Below the pieces are notes generated by a model. That model did no database searches and was not told the DNA's origin. It saw only the letters and a program-made list of their open reading frames with translations. Of a DNA stretch of 64,000 bases, positions 24,759-32,837 are shown piece after piece. Within the stretch, counting starts at the first letter, position 1. Every line of letters starts with the position of its first letter. A program made the translations under genes and the position numbers. The stretch is from Pseudomonas sp. P818 (GTDB taxonomy: Bacteria; Pseudomonadota; Gammaproteobacteria; Pseudomonadales; Pseudomonadaceae): positions 496,001 through 560,000 of the forward strand of contig NZ_ATKM01000019.1 in assembly GCF_000418555.1 (NCBI RefSeq), given 5' to 3'.

Positions 24759-24850
24759 GCCAACCCGGTATCGCCCAGCCCACACGATACGTCTGATCGT
24801 CTTCTGGCCGCCGCCTCGACGCGGTTGGCTGCCCACTCAAGGAGTTGCAC

Positions 24851-25243
24851 ATGAGCGCCGCCAACATGGTGATGCAGAGCTACGGACGCTGCTGCGCCAG
24901 CCCCACATTCTTCGACGATTTCTACCGCCACTTCCTCGCCAGCTCACCGCTGATCCGCGAGAAGTTCGCCATCACCGACATGACCGCGCAAAAACAGCTG
25001 CTGCGCCAGGGCATCATGAACCTGGTGATGCATGCGCGCGGGATGCCGGACACCAAGCTGCGGGCACTGGGTGAATCGCACTCGCGCCAGCGTCTGGACA
25101 TCCGCCCCGAACTCTACGACCTGTGGCTCGACGCGCTGCTGCTGACCATCAGCGAACACGACAAGGAATGCGACGCGGATGTGCGCCAGGCCTGGCGTGA
25201 AGTGCTGAACAAAGGTATCGCCGTGATCAAGGCCGGTTATTGA
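24851..25243 (+). CDS. Single-domain globin (truncated/sensor-globin-like)
   Basis: A 130-residue all-helical protein with globin features: FYRHFLASSPLIREKF (B-C helices), and a candidate proximal histidine in LGESHSRQRLDIRPELYDLW, which matches the LxxxHxxxxVxPxxY F-helix pattern. It ends WREVLNKGIAVIKAGY. It has no attached signalling domain. A haem-binding oxygen or NO role is inferred from the fold. GGAG lies 6 nt before the ATG at 24851. It is 92 nt after DUF2788. Confidence 0.8.
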   Translation: MSAANMVMQSYGRCCASPTFFDDFYRHFLASSPLIREKFAITDMTAQKQLLRQGIMNLVMHARGMPDTKLRALGESHSRQRLDIRPELYDLWLDALLLTISEHDKECDADVRQAWREVLNKGIAVIKAGY

Positions 25244-25306
25244 CTCAGGTCATGCTCGCCAGGGCCGTCCCTGCGACAAATCGCCCGACAGATACACTGC
25301 AATGGT

Positions 25307-25334
25307 CGTCACTCCCGCCTTCGCGGGAGTGACG
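25307..25334. repeat. Extragenic palindrome CGTCACTCCCGC / GCGGGAGTGACG
   Basis: A perfect 12-bp stem with a CTTC loop (25319-25322) lies between the convergent globin and rluE genes. This palindrome type is widespread as a dispersed element; here it may also work as a bidirectional terminator, although it has no T-tract. Confidence 0.7.
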
Positions 25335-25378
25335 GCAAAATGGATTCTTCAGTGCCTCCCCGGGGCGACCGCGCGCCG

Positions 25379-25999
25379 CTACGGAAGTTGTGCCGGGATC
25401 TCACGCCACTGGCCGGGTTGCAGACCATCCAACGTCCAAGGACCAATGGCCACGCGCACCAGGCGCAGCGTGGGCAGGCCAACCGCGGCGGTCATGCGCC
25501 GCACCTGGCGGTTGCGGCCCTCGCGAATCACCAGTTCCAGCCAGCTGGTCGGCACGCTCTTGCGAAAGCGCACCGGCGGGTTGCGTTCCCACAGCTCGGG
25601 CTCTTCCAGCCGCCGCGCCTCGGCCGGCAGGGTCGGGCCGTCATTGAGCGTCACGCCATCACGTAGCTGTTGCAGCTGCTCCTCACTCGGCTCGCCCTCG
25701 ACCTGCACCCAGTAGGTCTTTGGCAGCTTGTGCCTGGGGTCGGCGATACGCGCCTGCAGACGGCCGTCATTGGTCAGCAGCAACAAACCCTCACTGTCGC
25801 GATCCAGGCGCCCGGCCGGATAGACGCCTGGCACATCGACAAAATCCTTGAGGGTGGCGCGGCCCTGCTCATCGTTGAACTGGGTCAGCACGTCGAACGG
25901 CTTGTTCAGCAGCAGCAGGCGCGGCTGGGCAGGTGGCGCCTTGGCCACGCGACGGGGAGCGGCTGGACGACGAGTGGTAGGGGGACGAGGACGTGACAT
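25379..25999 (-). CDS. rluE: 23S rRNA pseudouridine synthase RluE
   Basis: A 206-residue RsuA-family synthase without the S4 domain. The catalytic motif GRLDRDSEGLLLLTNDG holds the nucleophilic Asp. LLLLNKPFDVLTQFNDEQGRATLKDFVDVPGVYPAGRLD, PKTYWVQVEGEPS, LNDGPTLPAEARRLEEPELWERNPPVRFRKSVPTSWLELVIREGRNRQVRRM follow RluE closely. In E. coli the enzyme makes pseudouridine 2457 in 23S rRNA. The basic, proline-rich N-terminus is variable. Start ATG 25999; the in-frame extension upstream is not supported. Confidence 0.9.
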   Translation of the reverse strand: MSRPRPPTTRRPAAPRRVAKAPPAQPRLLLLNKPFDVLTQFNDEQGRATLKDFVDVPGVYPAGRLDRDSEGLLLLTNDGRLQARIADPRHKLPKTYWVQVEGEPSEEQLQQLRDGVTLNDGPTLPAEARRLEEPELWERNPPVRFRKSVPTSWLELVIREGRNRQVRRMTAAVGLPTLRLVRVAIGPWTLDGLQPGQWREIPAQLP

Positions 26000-26122
26000 G
26001 CAACGGGCTTCGGCGGAACGGGGCTGCGCAGTGTAACCCACGATAAGCGGCACTGATGGTGCTTCCACCGTCTGCCAGAGCGGCTAAGCTGCTGATTCCC
26101 CCCCTGCGATCAGGAGCCAGCG

Positions 26123-27154
26123 ATGAGCAACAACGCCGAACTCGCCACCTTTACCGGCTGGGCCGCCACCGCGCCCAAGGCACCATTGGAGCCCCTGAGC
26201 TACGACCCTGGCCCGCTGGGTGCCGAGGAAGTCGAGATCGCGGTAGAATACTGCGGAATCTGCCACTCCGACCAGTCGATGATCGACAACGAATGGGGCA
26301 ACGCGCGCTACCCCTTCATCCCCGGTCATGAAGTGGTGGGCACCGTCGTCCGTCTCGGCGAGCAGGCGCGCGGCCTCAAGCTGGGCCAGCGCGTCGGCAT
26401 CGGCTGGTACAAGGGCAGCTGCATGCATTGCGGCTCGTGCATGGAGGGCTCGCACCAGCTGTGCCGTTCGGTCAAACCCACCATAGTCGGCAGCCACGGC
26501 GGTTTCGCCGACCGCCTGCGCTCGCACTGGGCCTGGGCCGTGCCGCTGCCCGACGGGCTCGATCCGGCACTGGTCGGCCCGCTGTTCTGCGCAGGCTCCA
26601 CGGTGTTCAGCCCGCTGCTGGAATTCGACATCAAGCCCACCGACCGCGTCGGCGTGGTCGGCATCGGCGGCCTCGGCCACCTGGCGCTGCGTTTTCTCAA
26701 CGCCTGGGGCTGCGAGGTGACCGCCTTCACCTCCTCGCTGAACAAGCAGGACGAAGCCAAACGCCTGGGCGCGCACAAGGTGGTGGCCTCCACCGACAGC
26801 GCGGCGATGAAGGCGATTGCCGGCACGCTGGATTTCCTCCTGGTCACCGCCAGCGCCGATCTGGACTGGCAGGCGCTGATCGCCACCCTGCGCGGCAAGG
26901 GTCGCCTGCACTTCGTCGGCATCGTGCCCAGCGCCATCCCGGTGCACGTGTTCAACCTGATCCCGCAGCAGAAGAGCCTGTCCGGCTCGCCAGTGGGCTC
27001 GCCGAGCACCATGGCGACCATGTTGGAGTTCTGCGCCCGCCACCAGATCCTGCCGCAGGTCGAGCAATTCCCCATGAGCCAGGTGAACGCGGCCATCGAC
27101 CACCTGCGTAGCGGCAAGGCGCGCTATCGCGTGGTGCTCGACGCCAGCAAATGA
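26123..27154 (+). CDS. NADP-dependent zinc alcohol dehydrogenase, YahK/Ahr-like
   Basis: A 343-residue medium-chain dehydrogenase. The catalytic zinc ligands are YCGICHSD (Cys) and GHE (His, Glu); the structural zinc site is CMHCGSCMEGSHQLC (four Cys); the cofactor loop is VGIGGLGHLALRF followed by TSSLNKQDEAKRLGAHK, which lacks the acidic residue that favours NAD, suggesting NADPH. It resembles broad aldehyde reductases (YahK, Ahr, cinnamyl alcohol dehydrogenase-like), so it probably reduces aldehydes in the cytoplasm. It is monocistronic, with GGAG before the ATG. Confidence 0.9.
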   Translation: MSNNAELATFTGWAATAPKAPLEPLSYDPGPLGAEEVEIAVEYCGICHSDQSMIDNEWGNARYPFIPGHEVVGTVVRLGEQARGLKLGQRVGIGWYKGSCMHCGSCMEGSHQLCRSVKPTIVGSHGGFADRLRSHWAWAVPLPDGLDPALVGPLFCAGSTVFSPLLEFDIKPTDRVGVVGIGGLGHLALRFLNAWGCEVTAFTSSLNKQDEAKRLGAHKVVASTDSAAMKAIAGTLDFLLVTASADLDWQALIATLRGKGRLHFVGIVPSAIPVHVFNLIPQQKSLSGSPVGSPSTMATMLEFCARHQILPQVEQFPMSQVNAAIDHLRSGKARYRVVLDASK

Positions 27155-27201
27155 CAGCACGGGCGCAGAGCTGGCATGCTCTGCGCCCCGCTTCATCCAA
27201 G

Positions 27202-27654
27202 ATGCCTGCCCTCATGCCGCTGACTCTCGACACACCCAGCCCTGCCGAACTGCCCACCCTGGTGGAAATCTGGGAGGCCGCCGTGCGCGCCACCCACCAC
27301 TTCCTGCCGGAGAGCGACCTGCAGGTAATCAAGCCGCTGCTGCACGAGCAGTATTTTCCCGCCGTGCAGCTGACCTGCGCGCGCGATGATGCGGGGCGGA
27401 TCCTGGGTTTTCTCGGCACGGCCGAGGGCATGGTGGAAATGCTCTTCGTCGACCCGGCCTGTCACGGTCAGGGCGTGGGCAAGCGGCTGATGCTTCATGC
27501 CATCGACGAGCTGGGCGCCACGCGGGTCGACGTCAACGAGCAGAACCCACAGGCCGTCGGTTTCTACCAGCACCTGGGTTTCGTGGTGACCGATCGCTCG
27601 CGTCTGGATGGCGGCGGGCGGCCCTTTCCGATTCTGCATATGTCTCTTGGCTAA
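27202..27654 (+). CDS. GNAT-family acetyltransferase, YjaB-like
   Basis: A 150-residue GNAT domain: LVEIWEAAVRATHHFLPESDLQVIKPLL at the N-terminus, a core strand MVEMLFVDPACHGQGVGKRLMLHAIDE with the acetyl-CoA loop (QGVGKRL), and DVNEQNPQAVGFYQHLGFVVTDRSRLDGGGRPFPILHM at the C-terminus. It resembles E. coli YjaB. Start may be ATG 27202 or 27214. Its stop overlaps the stop of the MocR gene by a few bases, so the two genes converge tail to tail. Confidence 0.82.
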   Translation: MPALMPLTLDTPSPAELPTLVEIWEAAVRATHHFLPESDLQVIKPLLHEQYFPAVQLTCARDDAGRILGFLGTAEGMVEMLFVDPACHGQGVGKRLMLHAIDELGATRVDVNEQNPQAVGFYQHLGFVVTDRSRLDGGGRPFPILHMSLG

Positions 27655-28991
27655 ACGGGCCAGGCTGCGACTATCCCTTCCAATGCACGCTTGAGTTCGA
27701 CCCGGCTGGCCGCCGCCGCGAGGCTGATGCGCACCGCATGCCCCGGATTGGCCTCCACCGCGAACACCTCGGCCGGCACCACCTCGACGCCATGCTGCCG
27801 ACAGGCCTCGGCCAAACCGGCCGGCGGCGCGCCATCGAGCCACAGATGCGGCGCCACCGCCCTGCCCTGCGGCATGCGCGGCCCGAGCACCCGCGCGGCC
27901 AGGCGCCAGCGCTGCTGCAATTCCTCGATCTGCCAGGCCAGGCGCCGTTCGGCGATGCCGCTTTCGACCCATTCGCAGGCCAGCGCCAGGCTCAGCGGCG
28001 TCACCGCCCAGCGGGTGGCCTGGGCTTCGGGGTCGATACGCTCGAGCAGCTCGGGTGCGCCGGCGATAAAGCCCAGGCGCAAGCCCGGGGCCACGCTCTT
28101 GGACAGGCTGCTGATCAGCAGACAGCGTTCGGGCACCTGCACCGCCAGCGGCGCGGCGCTGCCGAGCACGCCGTAGACGTCATCCTCAACGATCCACAGG
28201 CCGCGTCGGCGCGCCACCACGGCGATTGCGGCGCGGCGCTCGGCATCCAGACTGGCGCCGGTGGGGTTCTGCAGGCAGGGGGTAAGCACCACCACGCGAG
28301 CACCGGTAGCACGTGCCTGGCGGTCGAGCTCGTCGGGCAGGATGCCGCGCTCGTCCATCGCCACGCCATGCAGCGGCAGGCGCAACTGGCGCGCGGCGGC
28401 CTTGATCCCCGGTGCGGTGAAGCGCTCCACCAGAATCGGCTCGCCGGCCTCGCACAGCGCCAGCAGCGCCGCGGAGACGCCCTGCTGGGCGCCGGCGCAG
28501 AGCAGCAGGCCGTTCGGCGCCAGTTCCAGGCCGCGGCGGCGCAGCCAGGTGGCGCCGGCCAGGTGCGCACGCTCGACCAGCGCCGCAGAGGGATAGGCCT
28601 GCAACGCGTCCAGCTCGCCGCGTGCAGCCAGCGCGGCAAGGCTGACGGACAGGTCGCGGTTGTCCGGATCGTGCACCGGCACATTGGTCGACAGATCGAT
28701 CAGCTCACCCTGCGCAGCCGGTTGCTTGAGGCGGAACAGGCTCGCCTCGCGGCTGCCGGCCAGCACGTAGGTGCCGCGGCCGACCTCGCCGGAGACCAGA
28801 TGCCGACGCGCCGCCTCGCGGTAGGCGAGCATCACCGTGCTCGGGTTGATACCCAGCGTCCAGGCCAGGCGCCGCTGCGGCGGCAGGCGTTCGCCGGGCT
28901 TGAGTTCACCGCGGCCGATGGCGGCGGCGATGGCCTCCACCAGGGCGAGGTAGGTGGGCAAGGAAATGCTGGACAGGTCAGGGAGCCACAT
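27651..28991 (-). CDS. MocR-type regulator (GntR wHTH fused to PLP aminotransferase fold)
   Basis: A 446-residue protein: GntR winged helix at residues 10-75 (LPTYLALVEAIAAAIGRGELKPGERLPPQRRLAWTLGINPSTVMLAYREAARRHLVSGEVGRGTYV), then a class-I aminotransferase fold. The domain keeps VLTPCLQNPTGASLD, IVEDDVYG and the PLP lysine in SSLSKSVAPGLRLGF. MocR proteins use PLP as sensor. It is divergent from a PLP-dependent dehydratase with only 80 nt between starts, so it probably regulates that gene. ATG 28991 begins MWLPDLSS. Confidence 0.9.
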   Translation of the reverse strand: MWLPDLSSISLPTYLALVEAIAAAIGRGELKPGERLPPQRRLAWTLGINPSTVMLAYREAARRHLVSGEVGRGTYVLAGSREASLFRLKQPAAQGELIDLSTNVPVHDPDNRDLSVSLAALAARGELDALQAYPSAALVERAHLAGATWLRRRGLELAPNGLLLCAGAQQGVSAALLALCEAGEPILVERFTAPGIKAAARQLRLPLHGVAMDERGILPDELDRQARATGARVVVLTPCLQNPTGASLDAERRAAIAVVARRRGLWIVEDDVYGVLGSAAPLAVQVPERCLLISSLSKSVAPGLRLGFIAGAPELLERIDPEAQATRWAVTPLSLALACEWVESGIAERRLAWQIEELQQRWRLAARVLGPRMPQGRAVAPHLWLDGAPPAGLAEACRQHGVEVVPAEVFAVEANPGHAVRISLAAAASRVELKRALEGIVAAWPV

Positions 28992-29071
28992 TGTTTGCCA
29001 TGCAATATAAAGATTTACCCATACAATGCGCCGCACTAGCATCGGGGTCAACGCCACCCGGAGTGCCCGTC
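28992..29071. promoter_or_regulatory. Divergent promoter region of the MocR regulator and dehydratase
   Basis: An AT-rich 80-nt stretch contains overlapping signals. ATTG-TTTGCCATG-CAAT at 28990-29006 is a short dyad; TACAAT at 29021-29026 is a good -10 for the plus-strand dehydratase; and the minus strand carries a TATATT-like -10. CCGGAG lies about 7 nt before the dehydratase ATG. The regulator could cover both promoters. Confidence 0.5.
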
Positions 29072-30043
29072 ATGTTCGACCTCGCCCAACTGCGCCAGAG
29101 CGCCCAACTGGTTCACCGCCATATGGCGCCCACGCCACAGCTGAGCTGGCCGCTGCTGTGCGAGCGCACGGGTTGCGAGTTGTGGGTCAAGCACGAGAAC
29201 CACGCCCCCACCGCCGCCTTCAAGGTGCGCGGCGGGCTGGTCTATATCGACGCGCTGCTGCGCCGCGAGCCGCAGGTGCGCGGGCTGGTCACCGCCACCC
29301 GCGGCAACCATGGCCAGAGCCTGGCGCTGGCCGCGCGTCAGGCCGGCCTGGCGATTCGTATCCTGGTGCCGCACGGCAACGCCCGCGAGAAGAATGCGGC
29401 CATGCGCGCTCTCGGCGCCGAAGTAATCGAACATGGCCGCGACTTCGACGAAGCGCGTGCCGAGGCCGCGCGCCTGGCCGAACGCGACGGACTGCACTGG
29501 GTGCCGTCACTGCACGAGGACCTGGTGCGCGGCGTGGCCACCTATGCCTTGGAGCTGCTGGAGGCAGTGCCGAACCTGCGCCGGGTGTACGTGCCCATCG
29601 GCCTCGGCTCGGGCATCTGCGGCATGATCCGCACCCGTGACCTGCTCGGTCTCGACACCGAAATCGTCGGCGTGGTCGCCAGCGGCGCCGATGCCTACGC
29701 GCAGAGCTTCGAACAAGGTTGCCTGGTACAGACCGAACGCGCCGACACCCTGGCCGACGGCATGGCCTGTCGTCAGCCGCAGCCATTGGCGCTGGAGATG
29801 ATCCGCGCCGGCGCCGCGCGCATCGTGCGCGTGAGCGATGAGGAGATCCGCGCCGCCATCCGCGCCTATCACGAGGACACCCACAACCTCGCCGAAGGCG
29901 CCGGCGCCGCCGCGCTGGCCGCGCTGATGCAGGAGCGTGAGCACAACGCCGGCCAGCGCGTGGCCGTGGTGCTCAGCGGCGCCAATATCGACCGGCTGGC
30001 GCTGGCCGAGCTGCTGCGCGACGAGGCGCCAGCGGCGGCCTGA
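29072..30043 (+). CDS. PLP-dependent threonine/serine dehydratase
   Basis: A 323-residue fold-type-II enzyme. The Schiff-base lysine lies in HENHAPTAAFKVRGG; the phosphate loop in VPIGLGSGICGMI is a variant of GGGG-x-G; SGANID near the end binds the pyridine nitrogen. There is no C-terminal ACT domain, so it is the catabolic or EutB-like short form, deaminating threonine, serine or a related hydroxy amino acid. The MocR neighbour is probably its regulator. The stop codon is one base from that of amn, which is transcribed toward it. Confidence 0.88.
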   Translation: MFDLAQLRQSAQLVHRHMAPTPQLSWPLLCERTGCELWVKHENHAPTAAFKVRGGLVYIDALLRREPQVRGLVTATRGNHGQSLALAARQAGLAIRILVPHGNAREKNAAMRALGAEVIEHGRDFDEARAEAARLAERDGLHWVPSLHEDLVRGVATYALELLEAVPNLRRVYVPIGLGSGICGMIRTRDLLGLDTEIVGVVASGADAYAQSFEQGCLVQTERADTLADGMACRQPQPLALEMIRAGAARIVRVSDEEIRAAIRAYHEDTHNLAEGAGAAALAALMQEREHNAGQRVAVVLSGANIDRLALAELLRDEAPAAA

Positions 30044-30044
30044 G

Positions 30045-31517
30045 CTAGCGAAACGGCGGCTCGTCGAAGCTGCGCAACTTGCGCGAATGCAGCGAATTGA
30101 GCTGGCTGCGCATCAGCTCCAGCGCGGCGATGCCGATATGCAGATGCTGGGTCACCGCACGCTCGTAGAAGGCGCCGGCCGCGCCGGGCAGCTTGATCTC
30201 GCTGTGCAGCGGTTTGTCCGACACGCACAGCAGCGTGCCGTAAGGCACCCGCAGGCGATAGCCCTGCGCGGCGATGGTGCCGCTCTCCATGTCCACCGCC
30301 ACCGCACGCGACAGGTTGATCAGCGGCCTTTCCTGGGCCCAGCGCAGTTCCCAGTTGCGATCGTCGTAGGTGAGCACGGTGCCGGTGCGCAGGCGCTTCT
30401 TCAGCTCGTCGCCCTCTTCACCGGTAACCAGCTTGGCCGCTTCCTGCAGCGCCTGCTGCACTTCAGCCAGCGCCGGCAGGGGGATGTGCGGCGGCAACAC
30501 GCGATCAAGAATGCCGTCGCGACGCATATAGGCGTGGGCCAGTACGTAGTCGCCGATGGTCTGCGATTGGCGCAAGCCGCCGCAGTGGCCGATCATCAGC
30601 CAGCAATGCGGGCGCAGCACGGCCAGGTGGTCGGTGATGTTCTTGGCGTTGGACGGGCCGACCCCTATGTTGACCAGGGTGATGCCATGGCCGTCCGCGG
30701 CCTGCAGGTGGTAGGCCGGCATCTGGTAGCGGTGCCAGACCACGTTCTCGATCACTGCCTGCATCTCGCCTTCGGCCATGCCGCGCTCGACCACCACATT
30801 GCCCGGCAGCACCATGCGGGTGAAGCGCGAGTCCCCCACCAGCATATCCAGACCATGGCGGATGAACTGATCGACATAGCGGTGATAGTTGGTCAGCAAA
30901 ATCCACGGCTGCACATGGCGCCAGTCGCTGCCGGTGTAGTGCTGGATGCGCTTGAGCGAGAAGTCGGTACGTGCCGCGTCGAACAGTGCCAGCGGCAGCG
31001 GGTCGATGTTCTCCCAGTCGTACAGTCCATCGGCGGTGCCGTCGGTGGCGGCGGACAGGTCGGTGCTGGGGAACACCCGCGCCAGCTCGGCAGCGGTCAC
31101 GCCACTGCCGGCCAGCTCATCGCCACCCTCGACCACGTACGGGTAGGGAATGTTCTGCTGGCTGCGCCCGACCTCGACGCGCAGGGTGAAATCATTCATC
31201 AACGGGCGCAGCTGCTCCAGCAGGTATTTGCGAAAGGCTGCCGGCTGGGTCACGGTGATCGCATAGGTGCCGGGCACCTGCACCTTGGCGTAGGCGCGCA
31301 CGGTGGTCGGCACCTCGCCCTGGCACAGGTAGGTCAGGCGCAATTCGGGATAGCGGAACAGGCAGTGCTCGCTGGCATCCGGACGGATGCGCTCCTTGAG
31401 GTAGCGTTTGAGCGCATGGCTCAGGGCACCGGTGGCTTCCTGGTGCAACGCGGCGAGGCGGTCGACCGCCTCTTCGGGAGTGTGGGCAATGATGAAATCA
31501 TCTGAGCAGGCTTTCAC
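30045..31517 (-). CDS. amn: AMP nucleosidase
   Basis: A 490-residue protein, comparable to E. coli Amn. The N-terminal regulatory domain (DDFIIAHTPEEAVDRLAALHQEATGALSHALKRYLKERIRPDASEHCLFRYPELRL) precedes a nucleoside-phosphorylase-type catalytic domain with VNIGVGPSNAKNITDHLAVLRPHCWLMIGHCGGLR, YDDRNWELRW and AVDMESGTIAAQGYRLRVPYGTLLCVSDKPLH. It hydrolyses AMP to adenine and ribose 5-phosphate. GTG 31517 is chosen because GGAAG lies 7 nt upstream and homologues begin near here. Confidence 0.93.
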   Translation of the reverse strand: MKACSDDFIIAHTPEEAVDRLAALHQEATGALSHALKRYLKERIRPDASEHCLFRYPELRLTYLCQGEVPTTVRAYAKVQVPGTYAITVTQPAAFRKYLLEQLRPLMNDFTLRVEVGRSQQNIPYPYVVEGGDELAGSGVTAAELARVFPSTDLSAATDGTADGLYDWENIDPLPLALFDAARTDFSLKRIQHYTGSDWRHVQPWILLTNYHRYVDQFIRHGLDMLVGDSRFTRMVLPGNVVVERGMAEGEMQAVIENVVWHRYQMPAYHLQAADGHGITLVNIGVGPSNAKNITDHLAVLRPHCWLMIGHCGGLRQSQTIGDYVLAHAYMRRDGILDRVLPPHIPLPALAEVQQALQEAAKLVTGEEGDELKKRLRTGTVLTYDDRNWELRWAQERPLINLSRAVAVDMESGTIAAQGYRLRVPYGTLLCVSDKPLHSEIKLPGAAGAFYERAVTQHLHIGIAALELMRSQLNSLHSRKLRSFDEPPFR

Positions 31518-31578
31518 GGCGTATCTTCCTGACTGAACGTTCGCGCCTATCTTGCCTGCATCCTTGTGGCAAAACATA

Positions 31579-31608
31579 GCGTGGCGACCGGGAATTCGGT
31601 CGCCACGC
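31579..31608 (-). terminator. Terminator of the cbiM-like gene
   Basis: A perfect 11-bp stem (31579-31589 GCGTGGCGACC with 31598-31608) and an 8-nt loop lies just after the minus-strand cbiM stop. On that strand the stem is followed by TATGTTTTG, moderately T-rich. It separates cbiM from amn. Confidence 0.75.
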
Positions 31609-31613
31609 CGCCA

Positions 31614-32297
31614 TCAGACGGCAGCCTGATGCAGACGCACGTTGAACAGCGGCCCCTGGCTGAAACGCGAAAACGCCTTGGCTGCGGCCAGCACGCCCAG
31701 GTCGATCAGCGGCTCGATCAGGATCACGCTCATATAGGCCAGACCGAAGCTGCCCACGGCGGCCAGGTTCTCACTGGCGAAACCGTGACCATAGAAGGCC
31801 CAGAACGCCACCCAGGCGACGATACCGCCCTGGTAGGCAGTCGACAGCGCCAGCGCCTGCTTGTAGGAGAGATCGACGTAGGCAGTACCCGGGGCGACGA
31901 TACGCTTGGCCAACAGGCTGATGCCCCACAGCGGGATCAACAGAGTCGTGACGTTCATGCCGTACTGCGGCAAATCGAACTGGGCGAACAACAGGCCCTG
32001 CAGCAGCAGACCTGCGGCCAGGCCGATGGCCGTGGCGCCGGCGCCGAACAGCAGCAGCAGGGTCGAGCCAAGAATCAGGTGTACTTCGGAAACACCCACC
32101 GGATGATGCGGCAATACCTCGAAGAAGCAGAATACCAGCGCGGTGGTCAGCAGGCTGCGCAGCGCCAGCGCGGTGACGCCGCCGTTGTCGCGGATGGCAT
32201 CGCGTGCCAGCTTGGCGGTCAGCCCGAAGGCAGCGACCGCCGTTGCGTAGCTGAGGAAGATCTTGGCGCCTTCGACGACGCCCGGTTCGATATGCAT
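31614..32297 (-). CDS. cbiM: CbiM-like cobalt uptake membrane protein
   Basis: A 227-residue membrane protein with about six helices. It begins MHIEPGVVEGAK; in CbiM/NikM substrate-binding subunits the N-terminal Met-His is a metal ligand, and HHPVGVSEVHLILGSTLLLLFGAGATAIGLAAGLLLQGLLF resembles the conserved core. A cobalamin riboswitch precedes it, supporting Co2+ uptake for B12 synthesis. No CbiN, CbiQ or CbiO gene is adjacent, so it acts alone or with distant partners. An intrinsic terminator follows, so it appears monocistronic. Confidence 0.85.
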   Translation of the reverse strand: MHIEPGVVEGAKIFLSYATAVAAFGLTAKLARDAIRDNGGVTALALRSLLTTALVFCFFEVLPHHPVGVSEVHLILGSTLLLLFGAGATAIGLAAGLLLQGLLFAQFDLPQYGMNVTTLLIPLWGISLLAKRIVAPGTAYVDLSYKQALALSTAYQGGIVAWVAFWAFYGHGFASENLAAVGSFGLAYMSVILIEPLIDLGVLAAAKAFSRFSQGPLFNVRLHQAAV

Positions 32298-32349
32298 GCA
32301 AGTTCCTTGGCCGCGCCCACCGCGCGACGAGTTGGAGGATCAATGGGTT

Positions 32350-32492
32350 CGATGGCAGGTCTCCTGGCTCACGGCTTGGCACTTCGCCCGCCTTCCCGAC
32401 CGAAGTCAGTGGCATGAGGGCATCGTTCGCCGCTTACAGTTGCGGGGGCAGCCAGGGCATTGGCAACTAAGCACCGCACCCTGTTCCCTTTT
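32350..32492 (-). promoter_or_regulatory. Cobalamin (B12) riboswitch
   Basis: On the minus strand the region reads GGGAACAGGGTGCGGTGC (ending near 32471), then the B12 box GCCCCCGCAACTGTAAGCG within 32431-32452, then an arm ending GAGCCAGGAGACCTGCCAT at 32352-32370. The order and spacing match the AdoCbl aptamer. It lies about 50 nt before the cbiM-like start, consistent with B12 repressing cobalt uptake by occluding translation or ending transcription. Confidence 0.93.
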
Positions 32493-32837
32493 CATCCGCG
32501 CGCACGAGCACGCAGAACCATCGGCGGCAACCTTACTCCGCAGCTTGCGCCAAAGACAGTCCTCGCACTCAAGACACCGCTCACCCCAGCCCCTTGATGT
32601 CCATAGCCGAAAATCCACGCCGGCTCTATACACCAACAGACTGCGCCGCCAGAAAACCCCGCCAGCTGAACGGATGCTGTCGCGAACGCAGCGGCAGTTG
32701 CCGCAGATACGCAGCGCATCACACCATGGCCAGGCGGATGTAACTTTTTATTACAAGGCATACGTAATATCTCCGCACTCGCGCCGGCCACGGGTCACGC
32801 GAGCCCTGAAAACCATCATCCAGTAACGGGAACGCAC
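32493..32837. other. Gene-free region between the riboswitch and the carbonic anhydrase gene
   Basis: This 345-nt stretch should hold the minus-strand promoter for the riboswitch transcript and the plus-strand promoter for the carbonic anhydrase. TAACTTTTTATTACAAGGCATACGTAATAT (32739-32769) is the only AT-rich segment and is a plausible promoter position. The reading frames here have no convincing start signals or family features. I see nothing else. Confidence 0.5.

Noticed and set aside
32492..32791. 99-codon frame upstream of the carbonic anhydrase on the minus strand
   Set aside because: No ribosome-binding site, no family features and odd composition; it overlaps the riboswitch leader and both promoter areas.
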